Shown piece by piece: positions 42,672 to 51,578 of a DNA stretch of 64,000 nt. Made by a program: the position numbers and the translations under genes. Origin of the DNA: Xanthocytophaga flava (GTDB lineage: Bacteria > Bacteroidota > Bacteroidia > Cytophagales > 172606-1); contig NZ_JASJOR010000007.1 of assembly GCF_030068545.1 (NCBI RefSeq), positions 238,401 to 302,400 on the forward strand, written 5' to 3'. The number at the start of each line of letters is the position of its first letter. Position 1 is the first letter of the stretch. The notes below the pieces were generated by a model, which did no database searches, was not told the origin of the DNA, and worked only from the letters and a program-made list of their open reading frames with translations.

Positions 42672-44198
42672 ATGTCTTCTCGTAAAATACAATCAGCCCT
42701 GATTTCTGTTTATTACAAGGATGGTCTTGCGCCTATTGCTCAATTGCTTCATCAACAAGGTGTTACTATATATTCAACTGGTGGAACACAGACGTTTCTG
42801 CAGGATCTGAATATCCCTGTAATTCCAGTAGAAGAGCTGACATCGTATCCATCTATTTTAGGTGGTCGAGTAAAAACTCTTCATCCTAAGGTTTTTGGAG
42901 GGATTTTGCACCGTCGCGATGAGGCAGCTGACTTAGATCAGGTAAAACAATATGAGATCCCTTCTATGGATCTGGTGATTGTAGATTTATATCCATTTGA
43001 AGAAACAGTTGCTTCAGGTGCCTCTGAAGAAGATATTATTGAAAAAATAGATATTGGAGGCATTTCTCTGATACGTGCTGCTGCGAAAAATCACAAAGAT
43101 GTTGTCATTGTTTCTTCTCGTGAACAATATGCAACATTAGAGCAAATATTACGTGAAAAGAACGGAGAAACCGAACTCGCTGACCGCAAGCATTTTGCTG
43201 CTCAGGCTTTTGATATAACTTCTCATTATGACACTGCCATTTTCAATTATTTTAATCAGGAAGAAACGATTCCTTCATTGAAAATATCGGAGCGTCAATC
43301 TCAGACATTACGTTATGGCGAAAATCCGCATCAAAGAGGATGGTTCCATGGTGATTTAAATGCCATGTTTGATCAATTACATGGTAAAGAATTGTCTTAC
43401 AATAACTTACTGGATGTAGATGCGGCTGTGCTTCTTATTGAAGAATTTAAAGGAGAAACAGCATATGCCATTCTGAAACACAATAATGCATGTGGAATTG
43501 CAGTAGATCCTAATCCAACTCAAGCCTACCTGAAAGCCTTAGCCAGTGATCCTGTTTCTGCATTTGGAGGTGTTATTATCACTACAACTGAAGTAGATAT
43601 TGCCACCGCAGAAGAGCTAAATAAATTATTTTTTGAAGTGTTGATTGCTCCCTCATTCAGCCAGAGTGCATTTGAGTTACTTACAACTAAAAAGAATCGG
43701 ATTCTTTTAAAGAAAAAAGATGTAACATTGCCTAAAATGCAGGTGCGCACAGTCTTAAATGGTATCATGCGTCAGGATCGGGATGCGAAAATGGAGACAG
43801 TGCCTGAATTACGTACTGTAACTGACAAAGTACCAACAGAAGCCGAAAAAGAAGAATTGATTTTTGCTGCAAAAATTTGTAAGCATACTAAATCAAATAC
43901 TATCGTTTTATCAAGAGACAAGCAATTGATTGCTAGTGGGGTAGGGCAAACATCCCGAGTAGATGCTCTAAAGCAAGCTATTGAGAAAGCTCGTTCTTTT
44001 GGATTTGATCTACAAGGTGCTGTTATGGCATCAGACGCTTTCTTCCCATTTGCTGATTGCGTCGAAATTGCACATGGGGCAGGGATTACAGCTGTGATAC
44101 AACCTGGAGGATCTATTCGTGATCAGGATTCTATCAATTTTTGTAACCAGAATGGTATGGCAATGGTCACGACAGGAATTCGCCATTTTAAACATTAA
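42672..44198 (+). CDS. purH: Bifunctional AICAR transformylase / IMP cyclohydrolase
   Basis: A 508-residue two-domain enzyme for the last two steps of IMP synthesis. The N-terminal IMP cyclohydrolase (about residues 1-195) has YSTGGT, HPKVFGGILHRR and VDLYPFEETV. The C-terminal AICAR transformylase has RYGENPHQRG, ILKHNNACG with the catalytic Lys-His, and SDAFFPFADCVE followed by GSIRDQDSI. The length is normal. mreB follows after 184 nt with its own promoter. Confidence 0.97.
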   Translation: MSSRKIQSALISVYYKDGLAPIAQLLHQQGVTIYSTGGTQTFLQDLNIPVIPVEELTSYPSILGGRVKTLHPKVFGGILHRRDEAADLDQVKQYEIPSMDLVIVDLYPFEETVASGASEEDIIEKIDIGGISLIRAAAKNHKDVVIVSSREQYATLEQILREKNGETELADRKHFAAQAFDITSHYDTAIFNYFNQEETIPSLKISERQSQTLRYGENPHQRGWFHGDLNAMFDQLHGKELSYNNLLDVDAAVLLIEEFKGETAYAILKHNNACGIAVDPNPTQAYLKALASDPVSAFGGVIITTTEVDIATAEELNKLFFEVLIAPSFSQSAFELLTTKKNRILLKKKDVTLPKMQVRTVLNGIMRQDRDAKMETVPELRTVTDKVPTEAEKEELIFAAKICKHTKSNTIVLSRDKQLIASGVGQTSRVDALKQAIEKARSFGFDLQGAVMASDAFFPFADCVEIAHGAGITAVIQPGGSIRDQDSINFCNQNGMAMVTTGIRHFKH

Positions 44199-44248
44199 TG
44201 CCCTATATAAATCTACATAAATGTAGAAAATCTTACAAGGCATAACTC

Positions 44249-44280
44249 TTGTGTCAAAAGTAGTATTTTTCATAGATTTG
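44249..44280 (+). promoter_or_regulatory. Promoter for the mreBCD operon
   Basis: TTG at 44249-44251 and TAGATTTG at 44273-44280 are 21 nt apart, a full match to the Bacteroidota consensus. The predicted leader before mreB is about 95 nt. Confidence 0.65.
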
Positions 44281-44382
44281 CTTTTGGCTGTTTTGTTTGT
44301 AATTTTGGAGATTTAGTGGTTTATACATCTAAGTATGAGAGTTGTTTGATTTGTTTGAACTAATGTAATTCAAAGAAAATAT

Positions 44383-45408
44383 ATGGGATTGTTTAACTTT
44401 TTGACAAGTGATATTGCGATAGATCTGGGCACTGCTAATACACTGATTGCACATAAAGACAAGATTGTTGTAGATGAGCCTTCCATCATTGCTATTGATA
44501 AAATGAATAATCGTGTACTGGCTATCGGCAAAGAAGCCATGCAGATGCACGAAAAAACACATGAAAATATCAAGACAATCCGGCCTCTTAAAGACGGTGT
44601 GATTGCTGACTTTACCGCTGCCGAACAGATGATCAAAGGTATGATCAAAATGATCGATACTGGTAGCAAGTTATTTACTCCTTCTCACCGGATGGTAATC
44701 TGTATTCCTTCTGGAATTACGGAGGTTGAAAAACGGGCCGTTAAAGATTCTGCAGAACATGCAGGTGCTAAAGAAGTATATATGATTTATGAACCAATTG
44801 CAGCTGCAATCGGAATCGGTATTGATATTGAACAACCGGTTGGTTCAATGGTTGTTGATATTGGTGGAGGTACAACAGAGATTGCGCTTATTGCTCTTTC
44901 TGGTATTGTATGTGATCAATCTATACGGGTAGCAGGTGATGTCTTTACGAAGGATATTCTGGACTATATGCGTCGTCAGCATAACTTGTTGATTGGAGAA
45001 CGGTCTGCCGAACGAGTGAAGATTGAGGTGGGTTCTGCTTTGACTGAACTCGAAGTACCACCAGCTGATTATGAGATCCGTGGACGTGATTTGATGACCG
45101 GTATTCCTAAGACTGTAAAGGTTACTTTTACAGAGATCGCGTATGCTCTGGATAAATCAGTATCTAAAATAGAAGAGGCAGTATTAAAGGCACTGGAGAT
45201 GGCTCCTCCTGAATTATCTGCAGATATTTATACTAATGGTATTCACCTTACTGGTGGAGGTGCTTTACTACGAGGTTTGGATAAAAGAATTGCCGCTAAG
45301 ACTAAGCTTCCAATCCATGTGGCAGATGATCCTTTAAAGGCTGTTGTACGTGGTACAAGTCTGGCTATGAAAAATCTGCGTAGTTTCCGTCCTGTATTGA
45401 TGACCTAA
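44383..45408 (+). CDS. mreB: Rod-shape-determining protein MreB
   Basis: A 341-residue bacterial actin that organises lateral cell-wall synthesis under the inner membrane. Phosphate-1 motif IDLGTANTLI, phosphate-2 VVDIGGGTTEIALI, and the adenosine motif LTGGGALLRGLD are present. The N-terminal GLFNFLTSD is a short amphipathic membrane-binding helix. It is the first gene of the mreBCD operon. Confidence 0.97.
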   Translation: MGLFNFLTSDIAIDLGTANTLIAHKDKIVVDEPSIIAIDKMNNRVLAIGKEAMQMHEKTHENIKTIRPLKDGVIADFTAAEQMIKGMIKMIDTGSKLFTPSHRMVICIPSGITEVEKRAVKDSAEHAGAKEVYMIYEPIAAAIGIGIDIEQPVGSMVVDIGGGTTEIALIALSGIVCDQSIRVAGDVFTKDILDYMRRQHNLLIGERSAERVKIEVGSALTELEVPPADYEIRGRDLMTGIPKTVKVTFTEIAYALDKSVSKIEEAVLKALEMAPPELSADIYTNGIHLTGGGALLRGLDKRIAAKTKLPIHVADDPLKAVVRGTSLAMKNLRSFRPVLMT

Positions 45409-45515
45409 TTTTTACTGAATAGGGAACAACGCAAACATAACTTCGTATATAGGATGTTTTAGTATAATTCATCTAGGTATACATTTGCGTATTTCCCTAT
45501 TCACACTACAAGAAC

Positions 45516-46364
45516 ATGCAGCGGATTTTTTGGTTTTTATTTACTTACAGGGCTTTCATTCTATTTGTACTGCTGGAAATTTTCTGTGGATGGCTTATTG
45601 TGAAAAATAATGCCTACCAGGGAGCCTATTTTTATAATTCTTCAACCCGATACACTGCGGATGTCCTAAAAAAGACACAAGAGGTAAAAGATTATTTTGG
45701 GCTTAAAGATGTCAATCGGGAACTGGCTGCAGAAAATGCCCAATTACATCAGATGTACGAACAACTTGCATTGAGTAAAGTTGCACAGCAGGGGAGTTAT
45801 AAGCCTGATTCGGCGCTAACTCAACGATTTAAGTTTGTTGCTGCGAAGGTTATACGTAGTTCTACTGTTTCACCACGTAATACCATTACAATAGACAAAG
45901 GTACATTGGATGGGATTAAACCTGATATGGGAGTCATCTCTCCACAGGGAGTAGTAGGAAAGATAACGGCATGCTCGGAACATTTTTCTGTAATAACTTC
46001 TATATTACACATCGACTATAGATTATCTTCACAGATAAAAAAGAATGGAAGTGTTGGGACTGTAGAGTGGGACGGTAAAAATAGCCAGATATCTGCAATG
46101 AGATATGTTCCACGTTATGTAGAGGTTCAGGCAGGAGATACTGTCGTAACATCCAGTTATAACTCTGTATTTCCACAAGGTGTATTGGTTGGTGTTATTA
46201 AGAAAGTTAGTGCTGCACCATCTGAAACTGCGTATGACCTGACAGTACAGTTGGCAACTGATTTTAACAGATTGTCTTATGTATATGTAATCAACAATAT
46301 TTACAAAGAAGAACAGGAGATACTGGAAAAGAAAAACGTTCCTGTAGAATCAAATACGCCATAA
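45516..46364 (+). CDS. mreC: Rod-shape-determining protein MreC
   Basis: A 282-residue protein with one N-terminal membrane anchor (about residues 12-30), a coiled coil (about 55-95) and the periplasmic beta-barrel MreC core with KGTLDGIKPDMGVISPQGVVG and GDTVVTSSYNSVFPQGVLVG. It links MreB to the periplasmic wall-synthesis machinery. It lies 107 nt after mreB and 53 nt before mreD. Confidence 0.93.
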   Translation: MQRIFWFLFTYRAFILFVLLEIFCGWLIVKNNAYQGAYFYNSSTRYTADVLKKTQEVKDYFGLKDVNRELAAENAQLHQMYEQLALSKVAQQGSYKPDSALTQRFKFVAAKVIRSSTVSPRNTITIDKGTLDGIKPDMGVISPQGVVGKITACSEHFSVITSILHIDYRLSSQIKKNGSVGTVEWDGKNSQISAMRYVPRYVEVQAGDTVVTSSYNSVFPQGVLVGVIKKVSAAPSETAYDLTVQLATDFNRLSYVYVINNIYKEEQEILEKKNVPVESNTP

Positions 46365-46417
46365 TCTATATCTGGGAAAGAAAAAGATATCTATAAGCAA
46401 CCGGCGGCCGACTTACT

Positions 46418-46930
46418 ATGAATGGTAGAGAATTTTTTTTGCAAGCTATATATTTTGTCATTTATGTAGGGTTACAGATGGTTTTTGTCCGTAACCTGGT
46501 TGTATTTGACGTAGCTTTTTGTTTTGTCTATGTAGCATTTATTTTATTGCTGCCTCTGGAGACAGATACTGTCCTATTGTTATTGCTTTCTTTGATAACG
46601 GGTCTGCTTGTAGATTCTTTCTATGATACAGCGGGGATACATGCCGCAGCTTGTGTGCTAATAGGGTATTTGCGTCCATGGGTGATTCGAATTATTACAC
46701 CTCGTGGGGGATATGACCAGAACCTGAGGATATCACTGGATCATATGGGAACAGAGTGGTTCTTTTCTTATTCCCTTATTCTTATCGTATTTCACCATCT
46801 GGCTTTATTTCTCATTGAAGCAAGCCAATGGAGTTTGGTTCCATTGGCGTTACTCAAAACACTTTGTAGTTCTGTATTTACCTGGATTATGTTGGTTATT
46901 ATTCAGTATCTTTTTTATCGGAGACGATAG
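46418..46930 (+). CDS. mreD: Rod-shape-determining protein MreD
   Basis: A 170-residue membrane protein with about five helices. Recognition comes from position after mreC and features such as LITGLLVDSFYDTAGIHAAACVLIGYLRP in its middle (GLLVD and GIHAAA blocks) and the length. MreD is an integral component of the elongasome. It converges on the ABC ATPase gene, with only 6 nt between the stops. Confidence 0.88.
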   Translation: MNGREFFLQAIYFVIYVGLQMVFVRNLVVFDVAFCFVYVAFILLLPLETDTVLLLLLSLITGLLVDSFYDTAGIHAAACVLIGYLRPWVIRIITPRGGYDQNLRISLDHMGTEWFFSYSLILIVFHHLALFLIEASQWSLVPLALLKTLCSSVFTWIMLVIIQYLFYRRR

Positions 46931-46936
46931 ACTGAT

Positions 46937-47665
46937 TTACTTTATCAGGCCGTTAGCTTCTACTCTGGCTTTTCTGATCTCTGTATTAATGATATCTGTT
47001 TCGATTAATCCATCGCGAAGTCTGACAATGCGGTGTGCATAACGTGCTATGTCTTCTTCGTGTGTTACCATGATAATAGTATTGCCTTTGCTATGTAATT
47101 CCTCAAAAAGGTCCATGATCTCATAAGACGTTTTGGTATCAAGGTTTCCCGTAGGTTCATCGGCCAGTAGGATACTTGGATCGTTGACAAGGGCACGTGC
47201 TACCGCAACCCGTTGGCGCTGACCTCCTGATAGCTCATTAGGCTTATGTTTATATCGTTCTCCCAATCCTACACTTCGTAAGGCTTCCAGGGCTTTTTCT
47301 GTTCGGTCTGCCTTGTTAAATCCTGCATAAATAAGAGGAAGCGCTACATTTTCCAATGAAGAAAGACGGGGAAGGAGATTAAAGGTTTGAAATACGAACC
47401 CAATTTCTTTATTTCTTATCTCTGCCAGTTCATTGTCACTCATATCACTAACATCCTTACTATTCAGGATATATTTGCCATTAGTGGGGGTATCCAGACA
47501 ACCGATAATGTTCATCAAGGTTGATTTTCCCGAACCCGATGGACCCATAAATGCAACATATTCCCCTTTATTAACAGATATAGTTACAGATTTTAGGGCT
47601 TCAATTACCTCCTCACCCATGATATATCGTTTGGAGATGTTGTGGGTTTCAATGATCTTCTTCAT
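46937..47665 (-). CDS. ABC transporter ATP-binding protein (LolD/MacB-type)
   Basis: A 242-residue ATPase with Walker A GPSGSGKST, signature LSGGQRQRVAVARAL, Walker B ILLADEPTGNLD and the H-loop MVTHEEDIARYAHR. The VFQTFNLLPRLSSLENV block puts it in the LolD/MacB/FtsE-like group that pairs with MacB/FtsX-type permeases. No permease is adjacent, so the partner must be encoded elsewhere. I start at ATG 47665, where the conserved KIIETHNISKRY begins; upstream codons are not family-like. Confidence 0.88.
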   Translation of the reverse strand: MKKIIETHNISKRYIMGEEVIEALKSVTISVNKGEYVAFMGPSGSGKSTLMNIIGCLDTPTNGKYILNSKDVSDMSDNELAEIRNKEIGFVFQTFNLLPRLSSLENVALPLIYAGFNKADRTEKALEALRSVGLGERYKHKPNELSGGQRQRVAVARALVNDPSILLADEPTGNLDTKTSYEIMDLFEELHSKGNTIIMVTHEEDIARYAHRIVRLRDGLIETDIINTEIRKARVEANGLIK

Positions 47666-47742
47666 CGGATTAGTTTGATAGTTTAATCCTATCTCTGTAT
47701 GAGTACAGAAGTAGGGATTTGGCATGATATGGATAATGTTAA

Positions 47743-47874
47743 TTAGAAGAACTCGCACACAATTACCAATACCTCCAGAATAATGGAAATGACGTCTGTC
47801 GGTTGTTTGTTTTTTTGTGATGACTCTGATTCCTCAGGATTCATGGAGTCTTCTGCTGATTTTTCCAGTTCCAT
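47743..47874 (-). CDS. Small ORF, 43 codons, acidic with a hydrophobic tail
   Basis: An ATG-initiated frame of 43 residues: an acidic, Ser/Glu/Lys-rich first half, then a hydrophobic C-terminal segment (DVISIILEVLVIVCEFF) that could be a membrane tail. It fills the spacer between the membrane-TPR gene (ending 37 nt before it) and the ABC ATPase gene, all on the same strand. No homologue is recognised. It is supported only by position, a proper start and an amino-acid make-up unlike random AT-rich spacer. Confidence 0.4.
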   Translation of the reverse strand: MELEKSAEDSMNPEESESSQKNKQPTDVISIILEVLVIVCEFF

Positions 47875-47910
47875 ATATTCATGGATTTTTCTATTTTAAA
47901 AATAGAGAAA

Positions 47911-50904
47911 TTACTTCCATTCTGCCAGCTTTTTTTCTATCAAAGCTCGTTTCTCTTCGTATTTTGGTGCAAAAGACTGATAATCGGCAGGGGAGAGGAT
48001 TCTCTTGAGCTCTTCCATTCCTTGGGCTGCATAGTCTGTAAGATTTAATTCAAGTGATTGTAGAACATAGGCTTTCTGAATTTCAGGCGCCATAGCATTT
48101 GTTTGTAGCGCTGTAGTTAAGATCTCATAGCCCCGATCCGGATTATTCTGACGATTATAAAATTCTTCAGTAGCCAGAACGATGCTTTCATCAAAAGGAA
48201 GTTCTTTCATTGCTTGCAGATAATATTTTTCAGCCTCTGCTTTTTTACCTGCACTAGCTGCTATCTCTGCCTGATAAAATGTCTTTCTTGGTGAATGAGA
48301 AGAGGTGATAAGCTTAGCCAGTGTATTCCAATCTTTTTTCAGCCATACCGTTTTTAGTTGTAGTTCATTAATTAACTCTTTTGCTGAACTATCAGTAACA
48401 GACAAAGACTGAAGCGCCTGTAGGTCACTTTCTGCTGCACTGGTATTGTTTGCATTCAGATGATTCTCTGCCAGATACAACAAAGCAGATGCTCTAAAGC
48501 TTAGATCATTAATACTGGATACAACAGGAGTAAGATCCTCTTTTTTACTAAAGTAGACCAATGCCACTTTCTCAGCATCAGATAAAGAATCTGTTTTATA
48601 TCCGGATAGAGTATGTGTTACTTTGGCCATCGTATTCGATACTCCTCTGAATTGAGGTATGGGGCTCATACGTAATGCTTGCCATAGGGAGTCTGCTCTT
48701 CTAAAATCCCCAGTTTCTGTTAATGCAAACCCTTGGTTAACTAAACTAAGTGTATCTCCTGCCTTGACAGCTTTTTCAAACCGATATACGGCTAATGCAG
48801 GAGCATTTTGTTGTAAATACCAGGTACCTAATGTTTTATTTAAGTGTGCTGACTGTTGCCCACTGGTTCCTTGTTCCGTATTTTTTAAAATATCTACTCC
48901 TTTTGCAATGTTTTGTGTATAATATAACTGTACAGCTTGAGCAAAATCCAGATAGCTGGTGAACAAGGAGTTTTCCGGTTTGGTGGTTATAAGTTTGAGT
49001 TGGTGAGCAGGAACAGTATCCTTATCTGTTTTGTGGTTCAGAACATAGTTATACAAGTAGGTAAATCGTTCTCGCGTTAATAGAGTATCTGGAATTGGAA
49101 GATAAGCTTGTTTATCCTGTTTATGTAAAATATTGCTCATCACCAGTCGGTTGCTCTCCAGAGCATAATAACTGGATGGCTGGATTGTTCCAAATATCGA
49201 ATCTATTTTCTGAACGGAGAGATTTTTAGCCCAGAAGGCCACAAGGTTGGTTTGTACTTCTTCAGATTTATTTGTGAGATCAAGTGCCTGATTATAATAA
49301 TAATATGCGGAGTCTAGTACATGAGTTTTTTCATACAAAATGGCCAGATTATTAAATAATTCACCACTATTTGGAAACTTCTGTGTACCTTCTTTGAGTG
49401 TAAATAATGCCTCGAAAAACAATTCCTCCTGACTATAAAGCTGGCTTAACGCTGCATATGTATAAGGGGTGGGCTTATTGGTAATTGCCTGTTTTAAGAA
49501 GGCGGCCATAACTTCCGGGTTGTTGTGTTGCTTGGCAATGGTCGCCAATGCATAATTGGATTTATGGTTGCGTTGCTGAAATAGTAATGCTTTCTTGTAA
49601 TAAGATTCAGACAATACATAACTCTTCTCCGCAAAGTAAAGGTCTCCCAGATAGTTATGATAGCCTGCAACTCCTTGGTTAAATGGCAACATGCTAACCC
49701 TGAATAAAAGAGCCAGCATAATCAAAGCTGCCAGTGCAAATGAAAGTCCAAAGGGCATGATACGAGGCTGATACATTATTTTATGTACAGGTAATCCCTG
49801 AGTCATTGGACCACGGAAATTAATTACTACATACATGTAGAATGCTATCCCCATTGCCAGATGTGAATAGATAATGGTATCCTCATACATATCCATCATT
49901 GGATCATTGCCTGTGGCAATAGCATATCCGATACTACTTATAGTGATAATGCCCAACACCACATAGAGCATAGTACTATATGGATCCGATAGCCAGGAAT
50001 CTACTCGCTTGCGAAATCCCCATATCCCCAGTATAAGAGTAATAATGAGTAGATAAAATCCATTAATGTATAGGAAGTTCCAGTCAATAAGACCTGAGTT
50101 ATACAGATAAGAAACTATTAGATTACCTACATAAAAAAGAGTAATCACTGTAAAATGGAAAAGACTGTTACGACTGGTGGTTATGCCTGTATTAGTGATA
50201 AGCAGCAACAAATGAGAAGGGATCTCGTGAGCTGTAATAAAGATAAACAATACACTGATAATTGCCAGAATTCGTGTACCATACGACAGAATACTCATGG
50301 ACGGATTGTGTATTGCTGCAAACTTTATGGAGATAAAAGCTACAAACAAAATCACTAGCGTAAATGTCAGCAATCGGATGGGTAGTGATATGTCAGGACG
50401 GAATGCATGGAAATAATAACTAACAGGTAGAATAACTATAAGAAATACAATAAGGATTGTAAAGTTAGAGAATCCCCATACCTGTAATATATCAAACTGA
50501 AATGATGTGAATAAGGCTATGACAACCATCATGCTTCCCAGATACCACCACCTTGATAATGAAGGCAACAAGCTTAGTATCCATATCATAGCAATCGCAA
50601 CACTACCGCCATAAATATATGTGGCTATATCATTGATTTGCATGTCTGAAGCTTCAAACCATTCTACTACGAGAAAGCTTGGGGCTGTTGTTGTAAAATT
50701 GAATATACCTTTTGTAAAGCTGTCTATGTCAAAAGAAATATCCTGAACTTCATTTACCGTATTCCAGCTAATAACAGAATTGGCTCCTATTACCTTTTGA
50801 ATGAAATAGATAATAATAGAAATGCCAAACAGAACAAAAAGGCTTATATATAAACGACGATACAGAGGGAGCCAACGGTTCCAGAAAAATAAATCCTGTT
50901 TCAT
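47911..50904 (-). CDS. Large membrane protein with C-terminal tetratricopeptide repeats
   Basis: A 997-residue protein. The first ~400 residues hold about twelve hydrophobic helices, and the remainder is a long helical-repeat region with many TPR-like pairs (for example LGDLYFAEKSYVLSESYYKKALLF and the NNLAILYEKTHVLDSAYYYYNQAL region, each only partly quoted). The start at 50904 (KQDLFFWNRWLPLYRR) is a normal cytosolic lead into the first helix; a longer frame to 51051 is possible. A full consensus promoter lies at 51117-51146. It resembles O-antigen-ligase-like or oligosaccharide-handling membrane-TPR proteins only in layout. The function is unknown. Confidence 0.75.
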   Translation of the reverse strand: MKQDLFFWNRWLPLYRRLYISLFVLFGISIIIYFIQKVIGANSVISWNTVNEVQDISFDIDSFTKGIFNFTTTAPSFLVVEWFEASDMQINDIATYIYGGSVAIAMIWILSLLPSLSRWWYLGSMMVVIALFTSFQFDILQVWGFSNFTILIVFLIVILPVSYYFHAFRPDISLPIRLLTFTLVILFVAFISIKFAAIHNPSMSILSYGTRILAIISVLFIFITAHEIPSHLLLLITNTGITTSRNSLFHFTVITLFYVGNLIVSYLYNSGLIDWNFLYINGFYLLIITLILGIWGFRKRVDSWLSDPYSTMLYVVLGIITISSIGYAIATGNDPMMDMYEDTIIYSHLAMGIAFYMYVVINFRGPMTQGLPVHKIMYQPRIMPFGLSFALAALIMLALLFRVSMLPFNQGVAGYHNYLGDLYFAEKSYVLSESYYKKALLFQQRNHKSNYALATIAKQHNNPEVMAAFLKQAITNKPTPYTYAALSQLYSQEELFFEALFTLKEGTQKFPNSGELFNNLAILYEKTHVLDSAYYYYNQALDLTNKSEEVQTNLVAFWAKNLSVQKIDSIFGTIQPSSYYALESNRLVMSNILHKQDKQAYLPIPDTLLTRERFTYLYNYVLNHKTDKDTVPAHQLKLITTKPENSLFTSYLDFAQAVQLYYTQNIAKGVDILKNTEQGTSGQQSAHLNKTLGTWYLQQNAPALAVYRFEKAVKAGDTLSLVNQGFALTETGDFRRADSLWQALRMSPIPQFRGVSNTMAKVTHTLSGYKTDSLSDAEKVALVYFSKKEDLTPVVSSINDLSFRASALLYLAENHLNANNTSAAESDLQALQSLSVTDSSAKELINELQLKTVWLKKDWNTLAKLITSSHSPRKTFYQAEIAASAGKKAEAEKYYLQAMKELPFDESIVLATEEFYNRQNNPDRGYEILTTALQTNAMAPEIQKAYVLQSLELNLTDYAAQGMEELKRILSPADYQSFAPKYEEKRALIEKKLAEWK

Positions 50905-51116
50905 GTAGAAATGCAAAACAATAAAATGGATAAAGGCCTGCTGTTTATTCAGACCTGGAAAATCTTTCAGTAATTGAAAAATAATGTAAAAGAATAGATA
51001 TAAGTGTGAGCTTATCCGTAGGTAAGTAAATACTAATAAGCTATAACACAATAAATTATAAAGGATATTTCTTTTACAAAACGATGGGGCAAATATGATA
51101 TATACATTGTGTTTGC

Positions 51117-51146
51117 CAAAAGTAAATCAGGCAAATTGCGAAACAA
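51117..51146 (-). promoter_or_regulatory. Promoter for the membrane-TPR gene
   Basis: On the minus strand TTG (51146-51144) is 19 nt upstream of TACTTTTG (51124-51117), a full consensus match. The leader to the 50904 start would be about 200 nt, which leaves room for the longer ORF start at 51051. Confidence 0.6.
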
Positions 51147-51223
51147 TGTAAGTTTTTGATGAAAAAGAATCCCCCAAAAAGATCTGTAAGTTAAAAAAGT
51201 TAGGAAGAGTGCCTGAAAATGCC

Positions 51224-51511
51224 TTATTCTATCACTTTGGGTACGCGAAAATGCTCTCCATCCTGTTTAGGCGCGTTTTCAAGAGCTTTAGATCGAGGTA
51301 ATGTTTCAGAAATAATATCCTCGCGCATTACATTAAGGTCAGTATTAATATGAGTTAGTGGCTCTACATTACTTGTGTCTATCTCGCTTAATTTCTCTAC
51401 CCAGGTTAAAATCCGGTTGAGATCATTCAGGATTTCTACTTCATCTGATTCTTTCAAATCCAGACGAGCTAGATTAGCAATTTTACGTAATGTATCTTGA
51501 TCCGCATTCAT
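51224..51511 (-). CDS. gatC: Asp-tRNA(Asn)/Glu-tRNA(Gln) amidotransferase subunit C
   Basis: A 95-residue GatC, the small subunit that wraps around GatA in the amidotransferase forming Gln-tRNA or Asn-tRNA. Typical are IANLARLDLKE at the start, the middle LTWVEKLSEIDTSNVEPLTH and the C-terminal FRVPKVIE. gatA and gatB are not in the window, so the subunits are unlinked, as in many Bacteroidota. Confidence 0.92.
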   Translation of the reverse strand: MNADQDTLRKIANLARLDLKESDEVEILNDLNRILTWVEKLSEIDTSNVEPLTHINTDLNVMREDIISETLPRSKALENAPKQDGEHFRVPKVIE

Positions 51512-51552
51512 AGTAAGTATCTATCTACCTGTTAGTATTCTGATTGGGATTA

Positions 51553-51560
51553 CAAAAATA
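51553..51560 (-). promoter_or_regulatory. Possible -7 element for gatC
   Basis: TATTTTTG on the minus strand matches TAnnTTTG and lies about 42 nt before the gatC start. No TTG is found at the usual distance. Confidence 0.3.
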
Positions 51561-51578
51561 TAAAAAAACGTATATGTC

